From Cymbidium sinense (taxonomy: Eukaryota > Streptophyta > Magnoliopsida > Asparagales > Orchidaceae), in the NCBI GenBank assembly GCA_021442155.1, contig CM038217.1, forward strand, positions 143,837,643-143,901,642: a DNA stretch of 64,000 nt, in the 5' to 3' direction. The notes under the pieces are model-generated. The model was not told the DNA's origin. It ran no database searches and saw only the letters and a program-made list of their open reading frames with translations. Positions 1 to 13,134 of the stretch are shown here, in pieces; positions within the stretch are counted from its first letter, which is position 1, and each line of letters opens with the position of its first letter. The position numbers and the translations under genes were made by a program.

Positions 1-389
1 GTTGATCGAGATGTCATCGCTCTTTGCAGTAACATAAAGAGGATGGTTGTGATCTGTTGTCCCAACATAAGTCTTCCTCATAAAATGTGATTACTGAGAG
101 ATCTTGAGTTGAGTTTGCATGCATTTCTCGCAAGTAAGCTTCATAACTCTCCGGATCTTTGAGAGCATGTATCAAAGTTTCTCAGAGTTCTTTTGACATC
201 AAGGGAGCCTCATACACACTTAATTGTGTAGGGATCTTTCTCAGGTGTGATAGAATATTATAATCTATCTTTTTGCTTGATTTAGGGTTTATTCTAAGAT
301 TTTTGGGAATGATATCTTCGCTGACTTCAATTTGTTTATCTTTGTCTTTATTTGCATATCCCTTCTTTGATGAAGGTGGTAAGACTTTA

Positions 390-653
390 TCACTTCAACT
401 GAACTTGAATCACCTTATCTTGCTCAGATTCTTTTGAAGAGGAAGTTTCTTCAAATTTCTTTCTTATTTTGGAAGATTGGCCAAAAGGGCTAGACTCATT
501 TTTCAACGTCATACGTTCCATATGTGATGATATCGATGAGTCTGACTCTTCCTCATTAGAAAAATATAGATCTTCATCTGATCTATTATCTTGTTGAGTC
601 ATTAAATAAAATTTAGACATTAGCTCCTCATGCTCTTCTTGCTTTCCTGACAA
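390..653 (-). pseudogene. Acidic Ser/Glu-rich linker downstream of gag
   Basis: An 87-codon minus-strand open stretch, rich in Glu, Ser, Asp and Lys, downstream of the gag zinc-knuckle-like segment. In Ty3/gypsy polyproteins this position is the poorly conserved linker between nucleocapsid and protease. A similar acidic stretch lies at 24246-24518 in the second element. I recognise no domain in it. It is treated as part of a broken polyprotein, not as a gene of its own. Confidence 0.4.
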
Positions 654-1137
654 GAGTTTGATGGGTTGGTCGAGTCTGTCTGACTACCCTAGTTGTTTCG
701 GAGTAACTGATGTTGAAGAATATCTAACATCACACAGATGATTCGGCATGTCTCTACTGGACAAGATTCACCATTAACTTCTTCATATGATTAGCAATGC
801 AAAGTTTAGGCATGAAGTCTACAAGCTTAAATGGTTGTCTTGCCAGCTGGTGATACTCCTCTAGATTATTAATGATCTTTTGATTTATAATTCTCTTCTT
901 GATATTCTTTTTTTAGCTGACTTTTTTGATTTATGAGACCTGCATTTAGTAGGCTTCTTTCATGAAGTAGCCTTATCAATGCCACCGAGAAGCCAAATAC
1001 TTGGTTTAGGCATCTCTCTTAAGTTCAATATAGGTTCAAGTGGTGATTTCCACTTAACATTAGGGACATCTTAGTATTTTCATGCTCTTTTTGGAGACTA
1101 CTGTTTGCCATTCTTCAATTTGAACTGATTTCTCCTT

Positions 1138-1455
1138 CTATTTGTCTTTGCTGGATGATATGGAAGAGGATGTAATCATCTTTATAGACTCTCTTTTTGG
1201 GTTGACTAAAATACTATCAGATAGTTTAAATTCACCTCGTCGATACTTCCTTTGTAGCCAATCTTTGAAGACATAACAATCATCAATGTGATTGATCATC
1301 CGATGATAGAGACAGTAGTTTGGATTATTGACTTTATCGCCTTCTTCTTTATTAATTGTAGATCGATCGCTTTGTTTGCCAAATAATTTAGCCACACCAT
1401 CCCTTCTAAAGGAATATTCTTTGTTCATCTTTTTCTTAAGAGATGTCGCATTCAC
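1138..1455 (-). pseudogene. gag C-terminal Cys/His segment (element 1)
   Basis: Minus-strand segment with a Cys/His cluster of the form YCLYHRMINHIDDCYVFKDW followed by KYRRGEF. Plant Ty3/gypsy gag proteins often carry this as a nucleocapsid-like motif. The equivalent in the second element is YCPYHGAFHPIEDCCYIQ at 25687-26145, so the motif is family-specific. Its expected role is RNA binding during particle assembly. The reading frame is interrupted on both sides, so this is a remnant. Confidence 0.65.
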
Positions 1456-1768
1456 TCATCATCTCTTATTGCTTGCTTTGGATGCTCCCCACCACTTAGA
1501 AAAGCCTGAGGTTTGTCATTACCTCCTAATACCAACTTTGGATGTGGATTAGAATAAGTAAGCATTTTATCCTTATCATCATTGTACACTAGCTGCTTTC
1601 CTTTATCCACATTATATATCACCCACTTTTGCCATTTGAGCTATAGGAAGTGGCATGAATTTTATTTCTTCTTGAGTCTGAAGGTTTGTTTCTCTTTGCT
1701 TTATCTGCATAGACTTCAGACTTAGGGCGATTCAACTTTTTGAATTTAGCCACCCTATCAAGCAAGTC

Positions 1769-2395
1769 CTAGAATGATGCAATCGACGCCATGCATAGAA
1801 ATGGTGCCATTTTATCATTCATATTACCCATTAGCAATTGGATTATATGTTCTTCTTCCAATTGTTGCTCGCACTTCATACTTAGGTTACGCCAACAACT
1901 TATGAATTTTGTCACTGACTCATCTTTCCTCCGTTTAAGCAAGGTAAGGTCAGCGATTGTGATTTTCTCGATTGCATTAGTGAACCTCTTCACGAATATA
2001 GTCTCTAATTCAATAAAAGTTTTAACTGAATCATTTGACAATTATGCATACCATTCGAAAGCGGCTGAGGTCAGGCTACTGATGAATTGAGAAAAGCATC
2101 GTTCTCTCCGTGTTACCACAAGTAGCTTTAAATTGAGTGGATGTTGCTTTGGATTACCAAGCCCAGAAAGTATTAAATTTTGATGAAACATTCGATGACA
2201 CTGGTCATATTCAGCTAGGTAAGGGTGACCCTTACTCACCAACTTTTCAGCCTGCTCTGAGGCTATGCCTATCTTTATCTTTTCATTGATTATTATTTCT
2301 AGCTGAGCAAATATTACAGTTCCCGGTGTACTAGCCAAATTTTGAATTGTTGGCTGGAGAGGTGTTTGGTTAACTTCTTTTCTTGCTTCATGCAT
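1769..2395 (-). pseudogene. gag core, retrotransposon gag domain (element 1)
   Basis: Two adjoining minus-strand open stretches (2042-2395, then 1769-2041) read as the conserved retrotransposon gag domain. Visible landmarks are GNPKQH and AAFEWYA in the first, and ETIFVKRF, LLKRRKDESVTKFISCWR and LMGNMND in the second. These match the usual order in plant gypsy gag: the dimer-like core, then the Trp-Arg segment. The capsid-forming role is known for the family. The frame breaks between the two parts at about 2041, after AAFEWYA, so the gene is damaged. Confidence 0.75.
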
Positions 2396-2413
2396 AACAT
2401 GTACTGTAAGAGC

Positions 2414-3347
2414 TTAAGGTACCATAGTGGATGGTGGTATAGAAGTTGTATTATTAACTGTCTGTTGATTAGCAAACAAAATAGGTGATGCACTTAATGT
2501 GCTATTCTTTTGCAGCATCTCCATCATGATGTTCATTTGTACCATCATATCATTCATTTTGGTACCAAACTGTGTAATCTCCTTATCTTTGACCTCCATT
2601 TGATGTTGTATTTCTCTTTACTCTCTAGCTAGCACCATGGCGTCAATCAGTATAGGCTCTTATTATTATTATTCTTCTATTTCCTGTTGTCATTATGCTC
2701 CTTGCTCATTTTTAGGGGAAGAACTTGATTGTCCTTTTTCTTGTGTATTCATAGAGAGAGCTGTTGTTGGGGCTGTACCATGATGTTGATTATAAAAATG
2801 TGTACTAAGCTGATCATTTTCTGGTTCAACCATATAGACAGCTTCGACACCCATGATTTCTTTCTCATTCTGGTCTTCTTCTTTTTCATCTTCAACAAAG
2901 ATTGAAGATCCATCCTCTATTTGCTTCTATGAAGAATCTTCTTCATAAGCATCAAATTCAGGTTCAGGTTCCTTGAGTTTGTGTTGATGATGTTGAGTGG
3001 AGAGTTCATATATATCTCTGACTATACATAGATGACTTTTATTTCCATTGAATCTTCTAATTATTTTCTTCCTGCACATGAATTTTCAATCAACGTTTCC
3101 AGTGGATCTCTGGTTCAATGTGCGGAATAAGTACTTCTTCTATTAAAGGACCACGATCAATGTCAACCTTCTCTTGTAGGGGTGAAACTGAATGATGATG
3201 GGATCCCCTAAAGGATTCTCCAATGTGTCGACCATCATATCTTTCATCTATGATATCCCTTCTTTTGGATATCCACTTCTGATGAGTTGATTTTGAGGCA
3301 GATTTTTGAGTATGTGTATCATATGTCACACCTCTTATATTACTCAA
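2414..3347 (-). pseudogene. gag N-terminal region (element 1)
   Basis: Low-conservation N-terminal part of the polyprotein, in several broken frames (2414-2599 and 3090-3347 are the longest). It includes a Met-rich coiled stretch (KMNDMMVQMNIMMEML) and acidic patches. The second element has an equivalent at 27242-28251 with the same content before its gag core. Assignment rests on position only; no domain is recognised. Confidence 0.45.
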
Positions 3348-4414
3348 AGTTTTATTACTGGGCCTTGGCCTCTATATTTGCTTATTCTTTCACGGGACCT
3401 TTCAATTATGGATTCTTGGACATGAGGCCCAAGTGTCACGCTCCGATGCTCACCATGCGAAGCGTACTGGGCTCACTGGCTAGTTACCAGAAGAGATGGC
3501 AACTTTCTTGGTGGAGCTTTAGTATTTTCCATCACCACAGGCCTCTGAAATCTTCTTTACATTAGGCATTTATTCTTAGCTACTTTGAGAACTTTATATA
3601 TCGGATAGTGTTTCGTGCTCTCCGTGGTGGTGGAGCTTGGTTCTTCCAGGAAGACCGCTTTACTTCACTAGTAGAGCTATTCATCTTTACCCACTTTAGA
3701 TTGTGTTGTGGGTAGGAATACTCACTTTCGGTGGCAGTATCGCTTATTCGCTAGGTTGTTCAAAGGGGATCTGTTGAGCCCTCAACTCAACATTTCTCCT
3801 TCTTCTCTATCTTCTGGTTAATTTGCTTCCTAATGAGGAAGCTTCATGATCATGCTTTCGGTACAAAGGTTCGGAGTACTACCACGAGGAATTAAAGACA
3901 CCCTTGACAATTCTTTTGTCATGGGAGCTTCAAATAACCTTCTTTAAAGCGAAGTTCTCTCGGAGAACTCTATATTTGTTGAACCATTGGCACACTAGTA
4001 GAGCTTAATAACTTGAGGCCTTCTAGCATGGCCTGACGAATGTACCACGTGGGTACTGTGAGTTGCACACGAGCAAATCAAGCTACCAAATTGAATGGTA
4101 GCCGACATCATGTGTTGATGATTGGAGTGATTTTGCCATACCCAGAATGGTGAAATGAGAGCTTTGTAGATCCATTTCTGTAAAAGTGATAGATGGGAAT
4201 TAGTAATTAGCAATTATTATTTCACCTCATACTCAAGATAGAGGCATAGAACAAAATAATAGTAATAAAGATATACTCTATGGAATGATTCATTCTACAC
4301 AGAGCCTCATACTAAATTTATTACACACTTAAATCACCATTTTTTTATTTTGAATTTTCAAAAAAAATTTATTGCTACTATAGCACATATATGACTAGCC
4401 AAGAATAGAAAGAG
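3348..4414 (-). other. Untranslated leader of element 1
   Basis: About 1 kb between the gag remains and the primer-binding region, with only short open stretches (72 codons at most). It is probably the 5' untranslated leader of the retrotransposon RNA. No conserved coding signal is seen. Confidence 0.4.
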
Positions 4415-4440
4415 AATCGTGTCCCCAACGGAGTCGCCTG
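4415..4440 (-). promoter_or_regulatory. Primer-binding region of element 1
   Basis: On the minus strand this reads GGCGACTCCGTTGGGGAC just inside the LTR. It closely resembles a sequence common next to the 5' LTR of plant Ty3/gypsy elements, where a host tRNA primes minus-strand DNA synthesis. It fixes the orientation of the element and the inner LTR boundary at about 4446. Confidence 0.65.
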
Positions 4441-4445
4441 AAATC

Positions 4446-7400
4446 TGTGGGCTCCAAAAATTTGCCACCGACCTCTCAACAATTTTTGATATTGAAGAGA
4501 GTATGGTTTAAGAATGTCAGTGTAATTTTCAAAGGTAGATGAGATTGTAGATAAGACACTACCCAGAGATTACACTCTCATTTGGTTAGGACTTTAGATC
4601 TGGTTCTAGGTTTCCTATAAGCGCAAGCCCCTATAGTTAATTACCCCTCCCAATAAGTGAGAGAGAACTTTCAATTAAGGCTAGTCATTAGATCGCTTAT
4701 TGTGTAGTGTATAGTAGCAGCATATGAAGTTTCAAAATTTAGATTATGAAATTCATCATTTCAGCTTAAATCGGATGGTTGGCGGAATGATGATGTGTCC
4801 AATCTAGATTACATGGTTCCGTCATCCCAGAAAGTTGCGGTCCCTAGTCTACTTAGTCAGAGGAGGTAATGACCCAACGGCGAAGGATCCTCATCAAGAA
4901 CACATGGTTCGCATCCAAGAAATCCTTGTACTTGTGGAGACAATCTTAAGTCTACCTACGAGAGGATTGTTTGCCCTATCTAGTATACCATATGATTCAC
5001 AACTCAAATGGCAGAGCCATTGGAGAGCATACGGGCTACGATTGTGATCGTAATATAATAAAGTCGGACTGGCCAAACCACTCGATCAAAGGACTTGGTC
5101 GTAACTGCTTCATCTGTGGAGCCTATTGGCCAAGTCACGCAAATGAGACACGCCTTTCTTGGCAGAATGATGAGAGTGAACAGCGTAACACTTGATTTGA
5201 CATTGGCTCCTTTGTGAGCTAGAGTTTTCTTAGTTTACCACCACCGATAAATAGTTGCGGAAGGTGGATGGATTGAGTTTGATTTAAGTTTTTAATGATA
5301 GAATTTTATTTAAGCAATTTTAGATTGCTACTTAATTTGATTTAAAAAATTGATTAATTTGAATATGTTTAAGAGCTTTAGATCTTGTCAACTTTGTTTA
5401 TTACTAATGGAGGATTAGATCTATCACACGTAATCGCTTTCGATATTTCACGATTTGAAACTCTTATTATAGGTTTTTAGGTTTTGTTAACCTGGACCTA
5501 GTCCTAAGACTAAACTGAAAAGCAACATGTGCATCATCCTCAGACACTTGAATTTAAATATTCATCGTAGTGTCGGGGCCCATGCGGGTGTATTTAAGAC
5601 TTTATGTGATGTTTATTTCTAAATTATAAGATTAATTTTAAATTTTCATTTAATTCAAACTTAGACTGCACAACCTTTTCAGATATTAAAATTTACTTAA
5701 AATCTTTATGTCCGAGCACATGCAGGTGTTTATAGTTTATCTGATTTTATCTAATTAATGAAATCATTGATTTTGAAAATCATAATTAGAATGAAATTCC
5801 TTAATTTTTGATTGAAGGAAGCCCTGTGATTTTTATAGATTTTGATTTAGTATCATCTTCTGTCTGCTTATTGGAAAGAGTTACAAATTTGATGAAGAAG
5901 GCATTTTGATTTAGATTGTAGTTTAGGACATTACTTGCACTTAGTTTATTTGTTGAGTTTTTATACTTCTCCCAACTTGATTATATTCAATTTACATCAC
6001 TTTTGATAAGTAATGATTAGTTGTTTATTTACCATGCTTATTATTCTAGCATAGTAATCAACTTCATATCTGTATAAGAGCTATTAAACCTAATTTGGAT
6101 TCATCCTTAGAATTTAAGTTTATTGTAAGTTTGTTATGAGTTTAGTATTTGTCCCCAAATTCCTATTAAATCTTATTTAATTTTGAGAATTTACAAGAAA
6201 AGATAACTCACTCATTACTTCAATTTAAGCCATAGAGAATTAGAGTTTGTGAGTTTAATATTAGCCTCCCCAAATTTTACTTGCATTTTAAATGAGTGTT
6301 CTATTCTTTCCAAATTTTCTTTAAGTGCTCTCCCCCTATTTCTCTTTGATTTAACATTTATCTTCATATTTATCATATATTCCTTTGTTTGACTTAAGTT
6401 TAGATAATTTTCATTTGAATTTGTTTAAGTCTTAAATTTTAGTCTAAATTTGGACCTCGATCATCCCCTGAGAGGGTCGACGGGTGTGTTTGGCTTTCTC
6501 GATGCCCTCATGAGAGCAAGTGGTGTCTTATGACACGCAATAGTTTTTTCATCTCTTTCTAGCATAGAACCTTCAAACTGGAAGAATACAAGCAATATAT
6601 GTTGGCTTACTCAAGACGCCTCTCTTATAGCGAGTCTCATGACACCACATCATTTTTCATCTCATCACGCCCTCTTGAGCATAACGAGGCCTTCAAACTT
6701 ACAAAGAAATACAAACATGTATATATATTCACATTCACAGATCCCACAAGTTCTGACTCATTTTTCTATGCATTGCAATGATCGAAGGCGCGATTGATTT
6801 AAAACTAAGAGAAGAACCCTCTTGATGTTCTTTCAGCAGTTGAATTTGAAGAGTTAATGCGATGAATGCAATGTCGAAAACCAAAAGAAGAATTAGCCTC
6901 TTGATGATGTTCTTCCCGACAAGCAAAGAAAAATTGACGAAAGGAATGTCAAAATCGAAAGAAGAATTCGCATATTGACGATGTTCTTCCCCGATTTGTA
7001 GTGAAGCAAAGTTTAGAAGGCTAAAGCGAGAAAATGTGACATCAAAAATTGAAAGAAGAATTCGCCTCTTGACGATGTTCTTTGTGGTGAAGCGACAAGG
7101 GATAATGTAGTAGAGTAGGAGGTTGGGCTAGGGTCTGTGGGGTTCGCTAGTTTTGAATGGTGAAAGTGCGAAAATGAGTGGAGTGGACCAGAGACGTGGG
7201 CAGGACCCAGGCGGTCAGCGCGAGGACGCTGGTTGAGTGGGCAGCTGACAGTCCGAGGCCGGCAGCTGATGGCGAGCCGCAGGCGCTGGGCGCAGGCCTG
7301 GGCAATGTCGAATGTCGGTGCAACGGGGAGCGTGGTTGAGATGAGATGGAGTGGGGAGATGACGAGAGAAATGTTTAAGGCTGCGGTGGTCAGCTGATGC

Positions 7401-7990
7401 CGGGGACAAGACGGTTGAGTGTCGCGAGCGATGGCAACATGGGCTCATTGCTGGGATGGACGGAAGCGTCGCGCGGGACCTGAGGCGACAACGAGTAAAT
7501 TGAGCGAGAGGGAAATTCGAGAAGGAAATTACCTGTGCCGGAGGAGTTTTCTTTTTTCTTGAATGTAAGAGCAATGCAAGGGAGAGAGGACCGCTAGATA
7601 TATGGGGAGGGAAAAGAAAACCAACCTTCCTTTTTTTTTCTTCATTTTCTGCATTTGAAGGAAAACTGAAAATATGGGGAAACAGTTGTTGCATGAGGGG
7701 TAATTTAGGGATTTCTAAATAATTTTTAAATTGATTAAACGATTTTAATGTGGATTTCATGTCGATAAATACACATAGTAATATATATATATATCAATTT
7801 AGGATAATTCTATTATTCTGAAAGTAATGGCGCAGTCTGTTTCATGATCGGAGGCCATTTGGTTCAAGTTGGCATAAAATTGAGTTCATTTCAGCTCGAA
7901 ATGCGCATCGCCACTTTCGATCGCTCGATTTTCAACTTTGTAAGCCAACATTAGCTTCCAGCGATGATTCCGATGGCTCCATTTTTTTGT
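4446..7990 (-). repeat. 5' LTR of element 1, right end approximate
   Basis: Begins tgtgggctccaaaaattt, matching the start of the LTRs of the second element (tgtgggatccaaaaattc). It shares further blocks with them: a 'gttttgttaacc' motif near 5470-5500, a pair of 'gtgtcggggcccatgcgggtg'-like GC stretches, and near 7830 a block like 18470-18510 (gcgcagtctgtttcatgatcggagg). The part at 7100-7700 is GC-rich and includes an accidental open frame. A short GA-rich unit (gaagaattcgcctcttgacgatgttctt) is repeated three or four times at 6800-7090. This unit is absent from the second element's LTR. Confidence 0.6.
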
Positions 7991-8104
7991 TGGAAGTTTC
8001 TGTGAACACTTGTTAATCCTATAATAATTCTCTATTTCTATCAATTTATAAAGTAATGGAGTATGTATGGTAGGAATTTGAGTAGTATTTTTAGACTTTT
8101 GTTT

Positions 8105-10650
8105 GGGATTTGAGTTGTATGTTTAGGATTCGTGTTAAGCTATATAGTTTATTTGGAAAGAATGAACAGAGAATTTGTTTCGCTGATCTTTTTCTATAGA
8201 GGAGAACTAAGTGTCGATGAGCAATTTAATCCAAGTTACGTGGGAGGTCGAAATCATCCAGTTAAGATTCATCGCATCAAACAACTTACCGAATTGAAGC
8301 AACAAATTATGAGAATCTTGTACATTGATCAGGCCACAGTCCACTCTAATGTCGTATATGTGGGTATGATTTATAGTGTTTATAATATATGATGATGACG
8401 TATGCAAAGTTACACTTGATAAAGCTTTCCATCAGATGTTGGTGTTGTATGTCGAAGTGGAAGATGTTAATATTGCATCCACATTACAACGAGTGTAAGA
8501 GATATATCGCTAACGCATACATGATTTCAGCACAAGCACCGGGATATTTGACTTTGAGTTGATTCCCGTGCAGATATGGTCAACATTTATTTGATTATAC
8601 TTGTAATAATTAATATGATAATTTGTTGCTCAACTTATAAGTTATGTGACAGTGACGATGCTATCTATCGTTCGGATGAACCGTATGTGCCTCGAGAGTG
8701 CGGAATGAAGATGAGTATTCGAGTAGTGGCTCAAGTGAGTCCGCGGTAGATATTAGTGATGATGACTATTTAGTCGTTAGAAGCTCTTGAGAATATAGAC
8801 ACCATAATCGCTAAAAATCACTCATTTCACAATATTGTTAGTGAGAGTCATATGTCCACAAATGAGAATGTCCATAAATGTGAGAGAGGGAAGAGCAGCG
8901 ATGTTTACTTTACCAGCCCATCCGATGAAACAACTCTAACAATTGAAATTGAAATTCCAAATGACCTTGTTGAAGGTATGCATTTCGCAAGCAAACTAAG
9001 TCTACTTTGTCATGGTGCATAGTAAATAATGTTCAATTCCAAACAGTTACCTCTAACCAGAAGAACTACATGGTTGTATGTGTACATCACGATAGTCCTA
9101 CAAGACCTTGTAAGTGGCGTTTGCATTGTAGCAGCAGCAGACACTTAGGGGGTGCTTGGAGAATATCAAGAGTTGGTGAAAATCATAGATGTGTCAATGC
9201 ACTAAGTGCATCCAGTCATCGACAATATAGTTCAAAATTCATAGCGTACTTCATCATACCGTGATGCACAGATTGATGCCAAAGAGATTATAGGTAGAAT
9301 GGAGTCAAAAATTCAATGTTAAAGTTTATGAAAGCTTGGGATGCAAGGAAGGCAATAAAAGCAATATTCGACTGGAAGAGTAGGACTCTTAGTCTTTATA
9401 TGGAATCATAGTACTTTACTGCTAGGAATTCAATCTACCACTACGTAGCATTTCAGAGACTTTTGGGCCTTTGGACCTTCAATAATGGGATGGAGTAGTC
9501 CACTGAGCATAGATGGTACTTTTTTATTGGGCAAGTATCGTGGTACATTATTAGCAACCGTAGGAATCGAAGATAATAATGGTTTGTTTCCTCTTATTTT
9601 TGCTATTGTGGAGTCCTAGAATATTGATTTGTGATTGTGGTTCTTGCTGTGCTTGCATGATGTGTTGCCCATCGTGTCTGCTAGATGTAATTTGTGCATA
9701 ATATTTGATAAACATGCTGGTCTGTTACGTGGATGCAAAGAGATTTTTCCATGGGTAGCTCACAGGCATTGTTTGCATCATTTGCGTGAAAATTTTAAAA
9801 TGGTCGTACGCAGGTTGGGGATTGGTGATGTTGAGTTTCTATGCCAAAAAAATATATATGGCAGGTAATACTGATGATTTTCGTCAGTTCAACCGTTTAA
9901 TGTTAGATATTAAAAATGTTAAAGAAGAAGCATACAATTATAGAGCGTGACCAATGGTCACGCATGATGGTATGCGTTATGGGATAATGACGATGAATGC
10001 ATCTGAGTATTTTAATGGTGTCCTAAAATGGGCACGTGGTTTACCGATTCAGGCTTTAATCATTGCTATCTATTACAACTTAGTAGTCTTGTTCATGAAA
10101 CGGTTATCCACTGCTACTCAGCAAGAGGAAGTCAGCTTGTCTATTTATACTCAAAGGATGTCCACACTGTTACAGCGTATTGAAAGGGAGACTAGGCATT
10201 TCCCTGAACCTGTAAATATCAACCCACGTGAGATACAAGTTTTTGACAGGTCCAGCCGATCATTTAGAGTTGATTTGCTATAATGGTCTCTGTCATTGTA
10301 ATTATCGCAGAATGATCATATATCATTGTATATGCCCACATGTGATTACTGCATTGGGATTTTAATGGTTGAACCATCTCACATGTGTGTCACAGTACTA
10401 CACTGTACAACTATATAAGCTGACATACATAAATGAATTTCATACTCTACTGATCTTTCGATTGGCAATCTCGGTGTAGAGCATGGATTATCGATGCAAT
10501 CACCTAACTAGAAGGTCAGGCCGACCTCATAATAGATTCAAAAATATAATGGATGAAAATGTAGGTAGTAACTTGTAGCATATGCAAAATAGTTGGTCAC
10601 TATAGGTCATCGTGCCCTCATAATATTAACAGATCATTCGATAACGCTGC
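8105..10650 (+). pseudogene. MULE (MuDR-type) transposase, tandem copy 1
   Basis: Decayed Mutator-like transposase gene on the plus strand. Domain order: an N-terminal region common in plant MULEs (8161-8390, MNREFVSLIFFYRGELSVDE); a MuDR DNA-binding domain (about 8940-9260, with CKWRLHC and AWRISRVGENHRC); the transposase core with a first catalytic Asp in SIDGTFLLGKYRG (9506-9544), a second in FDKH (9704-9715), and HRHCLHHLRENF (9763-9795); a SWIM zinc finger with CICPHVI (10287-10360); and a CX2CX4HX4C knuckle CSICKIVGHYRSSC (10573-10614). The expected role is cut-and-paste transposition. At least four frame breaks are visible, so it is inactive. Terminal inverted repeats were not found. 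Confidence 0.85.
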
Positions 10651-10654
10651 AATA

Positions 10655-13134
10655 TTTGAGTTGTGTTGTGTAGGCGTTGATTAAGGTGTGTTAAGTAGCT
10701 ATATAGTTTGTTTGGCAAGAATGAACAGAGAATTTGTTTCACTGATCCTTTTCTATAGAGGTGAACTAAGTATCGATGAGCAATTCAGTCCAAGTTACGT
10801 GGGAGGTCGAAATCATCCAGTTAAGATTCTACATCACAACAACTTACTGGAATTGAAGCAACGAATTATGAGAATCTTGCACATTGATTCAGAGCGCCAC
10901 GTCTACTAGTCATTATGTATGGGTGGCAGATTTATAGTGTATATAATATCTGACGATGATGTATGCAAAGTTACACTTGATGAAGCTTCCCGTCAGATGT
11001 TGGTGTTGTATGTCGAAGTGGAAGATGTTAATATTGCATCCACATCAGCTGAACCGATAGTAAGGTCAGTAGATATACTCCTAACGCATACACATGATTT
11101 CATCACATAAGCACCTTCGGGGATACAACGCAGCTTTGATGAGTTGATTCCCAGGCAGTATATGGTCAACATTTATTTGATTATACTTGTGATAATTAAT
11201 TTGATAATTTATTGCTCAACTTATAAGTTATGGCATGACGATCATTCGATGAACCGTATGTGCCTCGTGAGTCGCAAATAAGATAAATATCATACATGAG
11301 TAGTGGCTCAAGTAGTGAGTTTGGCGGATATTAGTGATGATATTTAGTCGTTAGAAGCTCGTGCTTGAGAATATGACAGTCATAATCAATAAAAAATCAC
11401 TCATTTCATAATATTGTCATGAGAGTCATATGTTGTCCACAAATGAGTATGTCCGATGTGTCAAACTACGAGTGGGGCAACGATGTTTACTTACCATCCA
11501 TGAAACAACTCTAAGATGAAATTGAAATTCCAAATGACCTTGTTGAAGGTATGTGTTTCACAAAAGGAGTGCAATTTGCTATTGTTGGGTGGTGCATAGT
11601 AAATAATGTTCAATTCCAAACACCTCTAACCGTAAGAACTATACGGTTGTATGTCAATGATAGTCCTACAAGACCGTAAGGTGTTTGCATTGTAGCAGAC
11701 ACTTAGGGGTGCTTGGAGAATATCAAGAGTTGGTGAAAATCATAGATGTGAATACTAATGCATCATCATCGACAATATAGTTCAAAATTCATACGTACTT
11801 CATCATACTGATCGCACCGATTGATCCAAGCCTAAAGAGATTATAGGTAGAATGGAGTCAAAATTCAATGTTAAAGTTTCATATATGAAAGCTTGGGATG
11901 CAAGGCATAAGGCAATAAAAGCAATATTTGAACTGGAAGAGTCCTATAGTCTTTATAGAGGAACCGGGTACAACGTAATTCAATTACCACTATAGTGTTT
12001 CAAGAGACTTTTGGGCCTTTGGACCTTCAATAATGGGATGGAGTAGCAACCAGGTGTTGAGCTTAGACGGTACTTTTTTATTAGGCAAGTATCGTATCAT
12101 GGTACATTATTAACAACCGTAGGAATTGACACAATAATGGTTTGTTTCCTCTAGTTTTTGCTATTATGGAGTCCAAGAATATTGATTTGTGCTTTCATGA
12201 TGTGTTGTCAGGTCAAGATGTGATTGTGCATAATATTTGATAAACATGTCACGTGGATGCAAAGAGATTTTTCCATGGGGCGCTGCATTGTTTGTGTCAT
12301 TTCGAAAATTTTAAAATGGTCGTACGCAGGTTGGGGATTGGTGATGTTGAGTTTCTATGCCAAAAAAATGTATATGGCGGTAATGATATTGGTGATATCA
12401 ACCAACCGTTTAATGTTAGATATTAAAAATGTTAAAGAAGAAGCATACAATTAGCTTGTAGAGCGTGACCCTATTAATGGTCACTTGTGCACGATGCTGG
12501 TATGCGTTATGGGATAATGATGACGAATGCATCTGAGTATTTTAATGGTGTCTAAAGCACGCGTGGTTTACCGATTGCCTTTAATGCTATCTATTACAAC
12601 TTAGTAGTCTTGTTCATGAAATGGTTATCCACCGCTACCAAGAAGAGAAGTCACTTGTCTATTTATACTCAAAGGATGTCCACCGCTACGATATTGAAAG
12701 GGAGACTAGGCATTTCCCTGAACCTGAAAATATCAACCCACGTGAGATATAAGTTTTTGATAGGTCCAGCCGATCATTCAGAGTTAATTTGCTAGATAAT
12801 GGTCTCTGTCATTATAATTGTGGCAGAACGATCATATATCATTGTATATGCCCACATGTGATTGCTGCATTGGGATTTTAACGGTTGAACCATCTCACAT
12901 GTGTGTCAGAACCCTACAATATAAGTCGACATATAAATGAATTTCATACCGGATCATTCGATTGGCAATCTCGCAGAGCATGGATTAGGGCGTGCGACCT
13001 AACTTTCGAAGCATCCACACAAATAGATTCAAAATCACAATGGATGAAAATGTAGGTAGTAGTAGCAGAACTTGTAGCATATGCAAAATATTTGGTCACT
13101 ATAAGTCATCGTGCCCTCATAATATTAATGACCA
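10655..13134 (+). pseudogene. MULE transposase, tandem copy 2
   Basis: Second copy with the same domain order as copy 1: MNREFVSLILFYRGELSIDE at 10730, DNA-binding domain near 11530-11790, catalytic LDGTFLLGKY near 12062, FDKH at 12235-12246, a SWIM finger at about 12800-12880 (NCGRTIIYHCICPHVIAA), and a perfect CCHC knuckle CSICKIFGHYKSSC at 13071-13112. Compared with copy 1 it has many short deletions, often where copy 1 has CAG or CTG. It differs from copy 1 in continuing into a PMD sequence after a probable intron (GT at 13135, AG at 13264). It is inactive as read. Confidence 0.85.

Larger units (their letters stand above)
1..7990 (-). mobile_element. Ty3/gypsy LTR retrotransposon 1, partial
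   Basis: Minus-strand element cut by the left edge of the window. Seen, in order from its 5' end (right to left): an LTR from about 7990 to 4446, a primer-binding region at 4415-4440, then gag remains to position 1. Protease, reverse transcriptase, RNase H, integrase and the 3' LTR would lie to the left. The gag remains and LTR start resemble those of the complete element at 13776-33974, so both belong to one family. The gag frame is broken by stops and shifts, so it is not functional as read. The right limit is uncertain (7960-8100), because the LTR terminus seen in the second element (ggaggtcaaca) is not recognisable here. Confidence 0.75.
8105..13134 (+). repeat. Tandem duplication of a 2.5-kb MULE unit
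   Basis: The unit starting 'gtgttaagctatatagttta' (8131) recurs as 'gtgttaagtagctatatagt' (10688). Both units end in the zinc-knuckle stretch (10548-10640 and 13021-13130). The order and spacing of all blocks are kept, so this is one direct duplication and not two insertions. The junction lies at about 10650. Confidence 0.85.

Noticed and set aside
7215..7760. 181-codon minus-strand open frame
   Set aside because: Falls in the GC-rich leader part of the element 1 LTR, with low-complexity Pro/Ser/Arg content and no recognised family.
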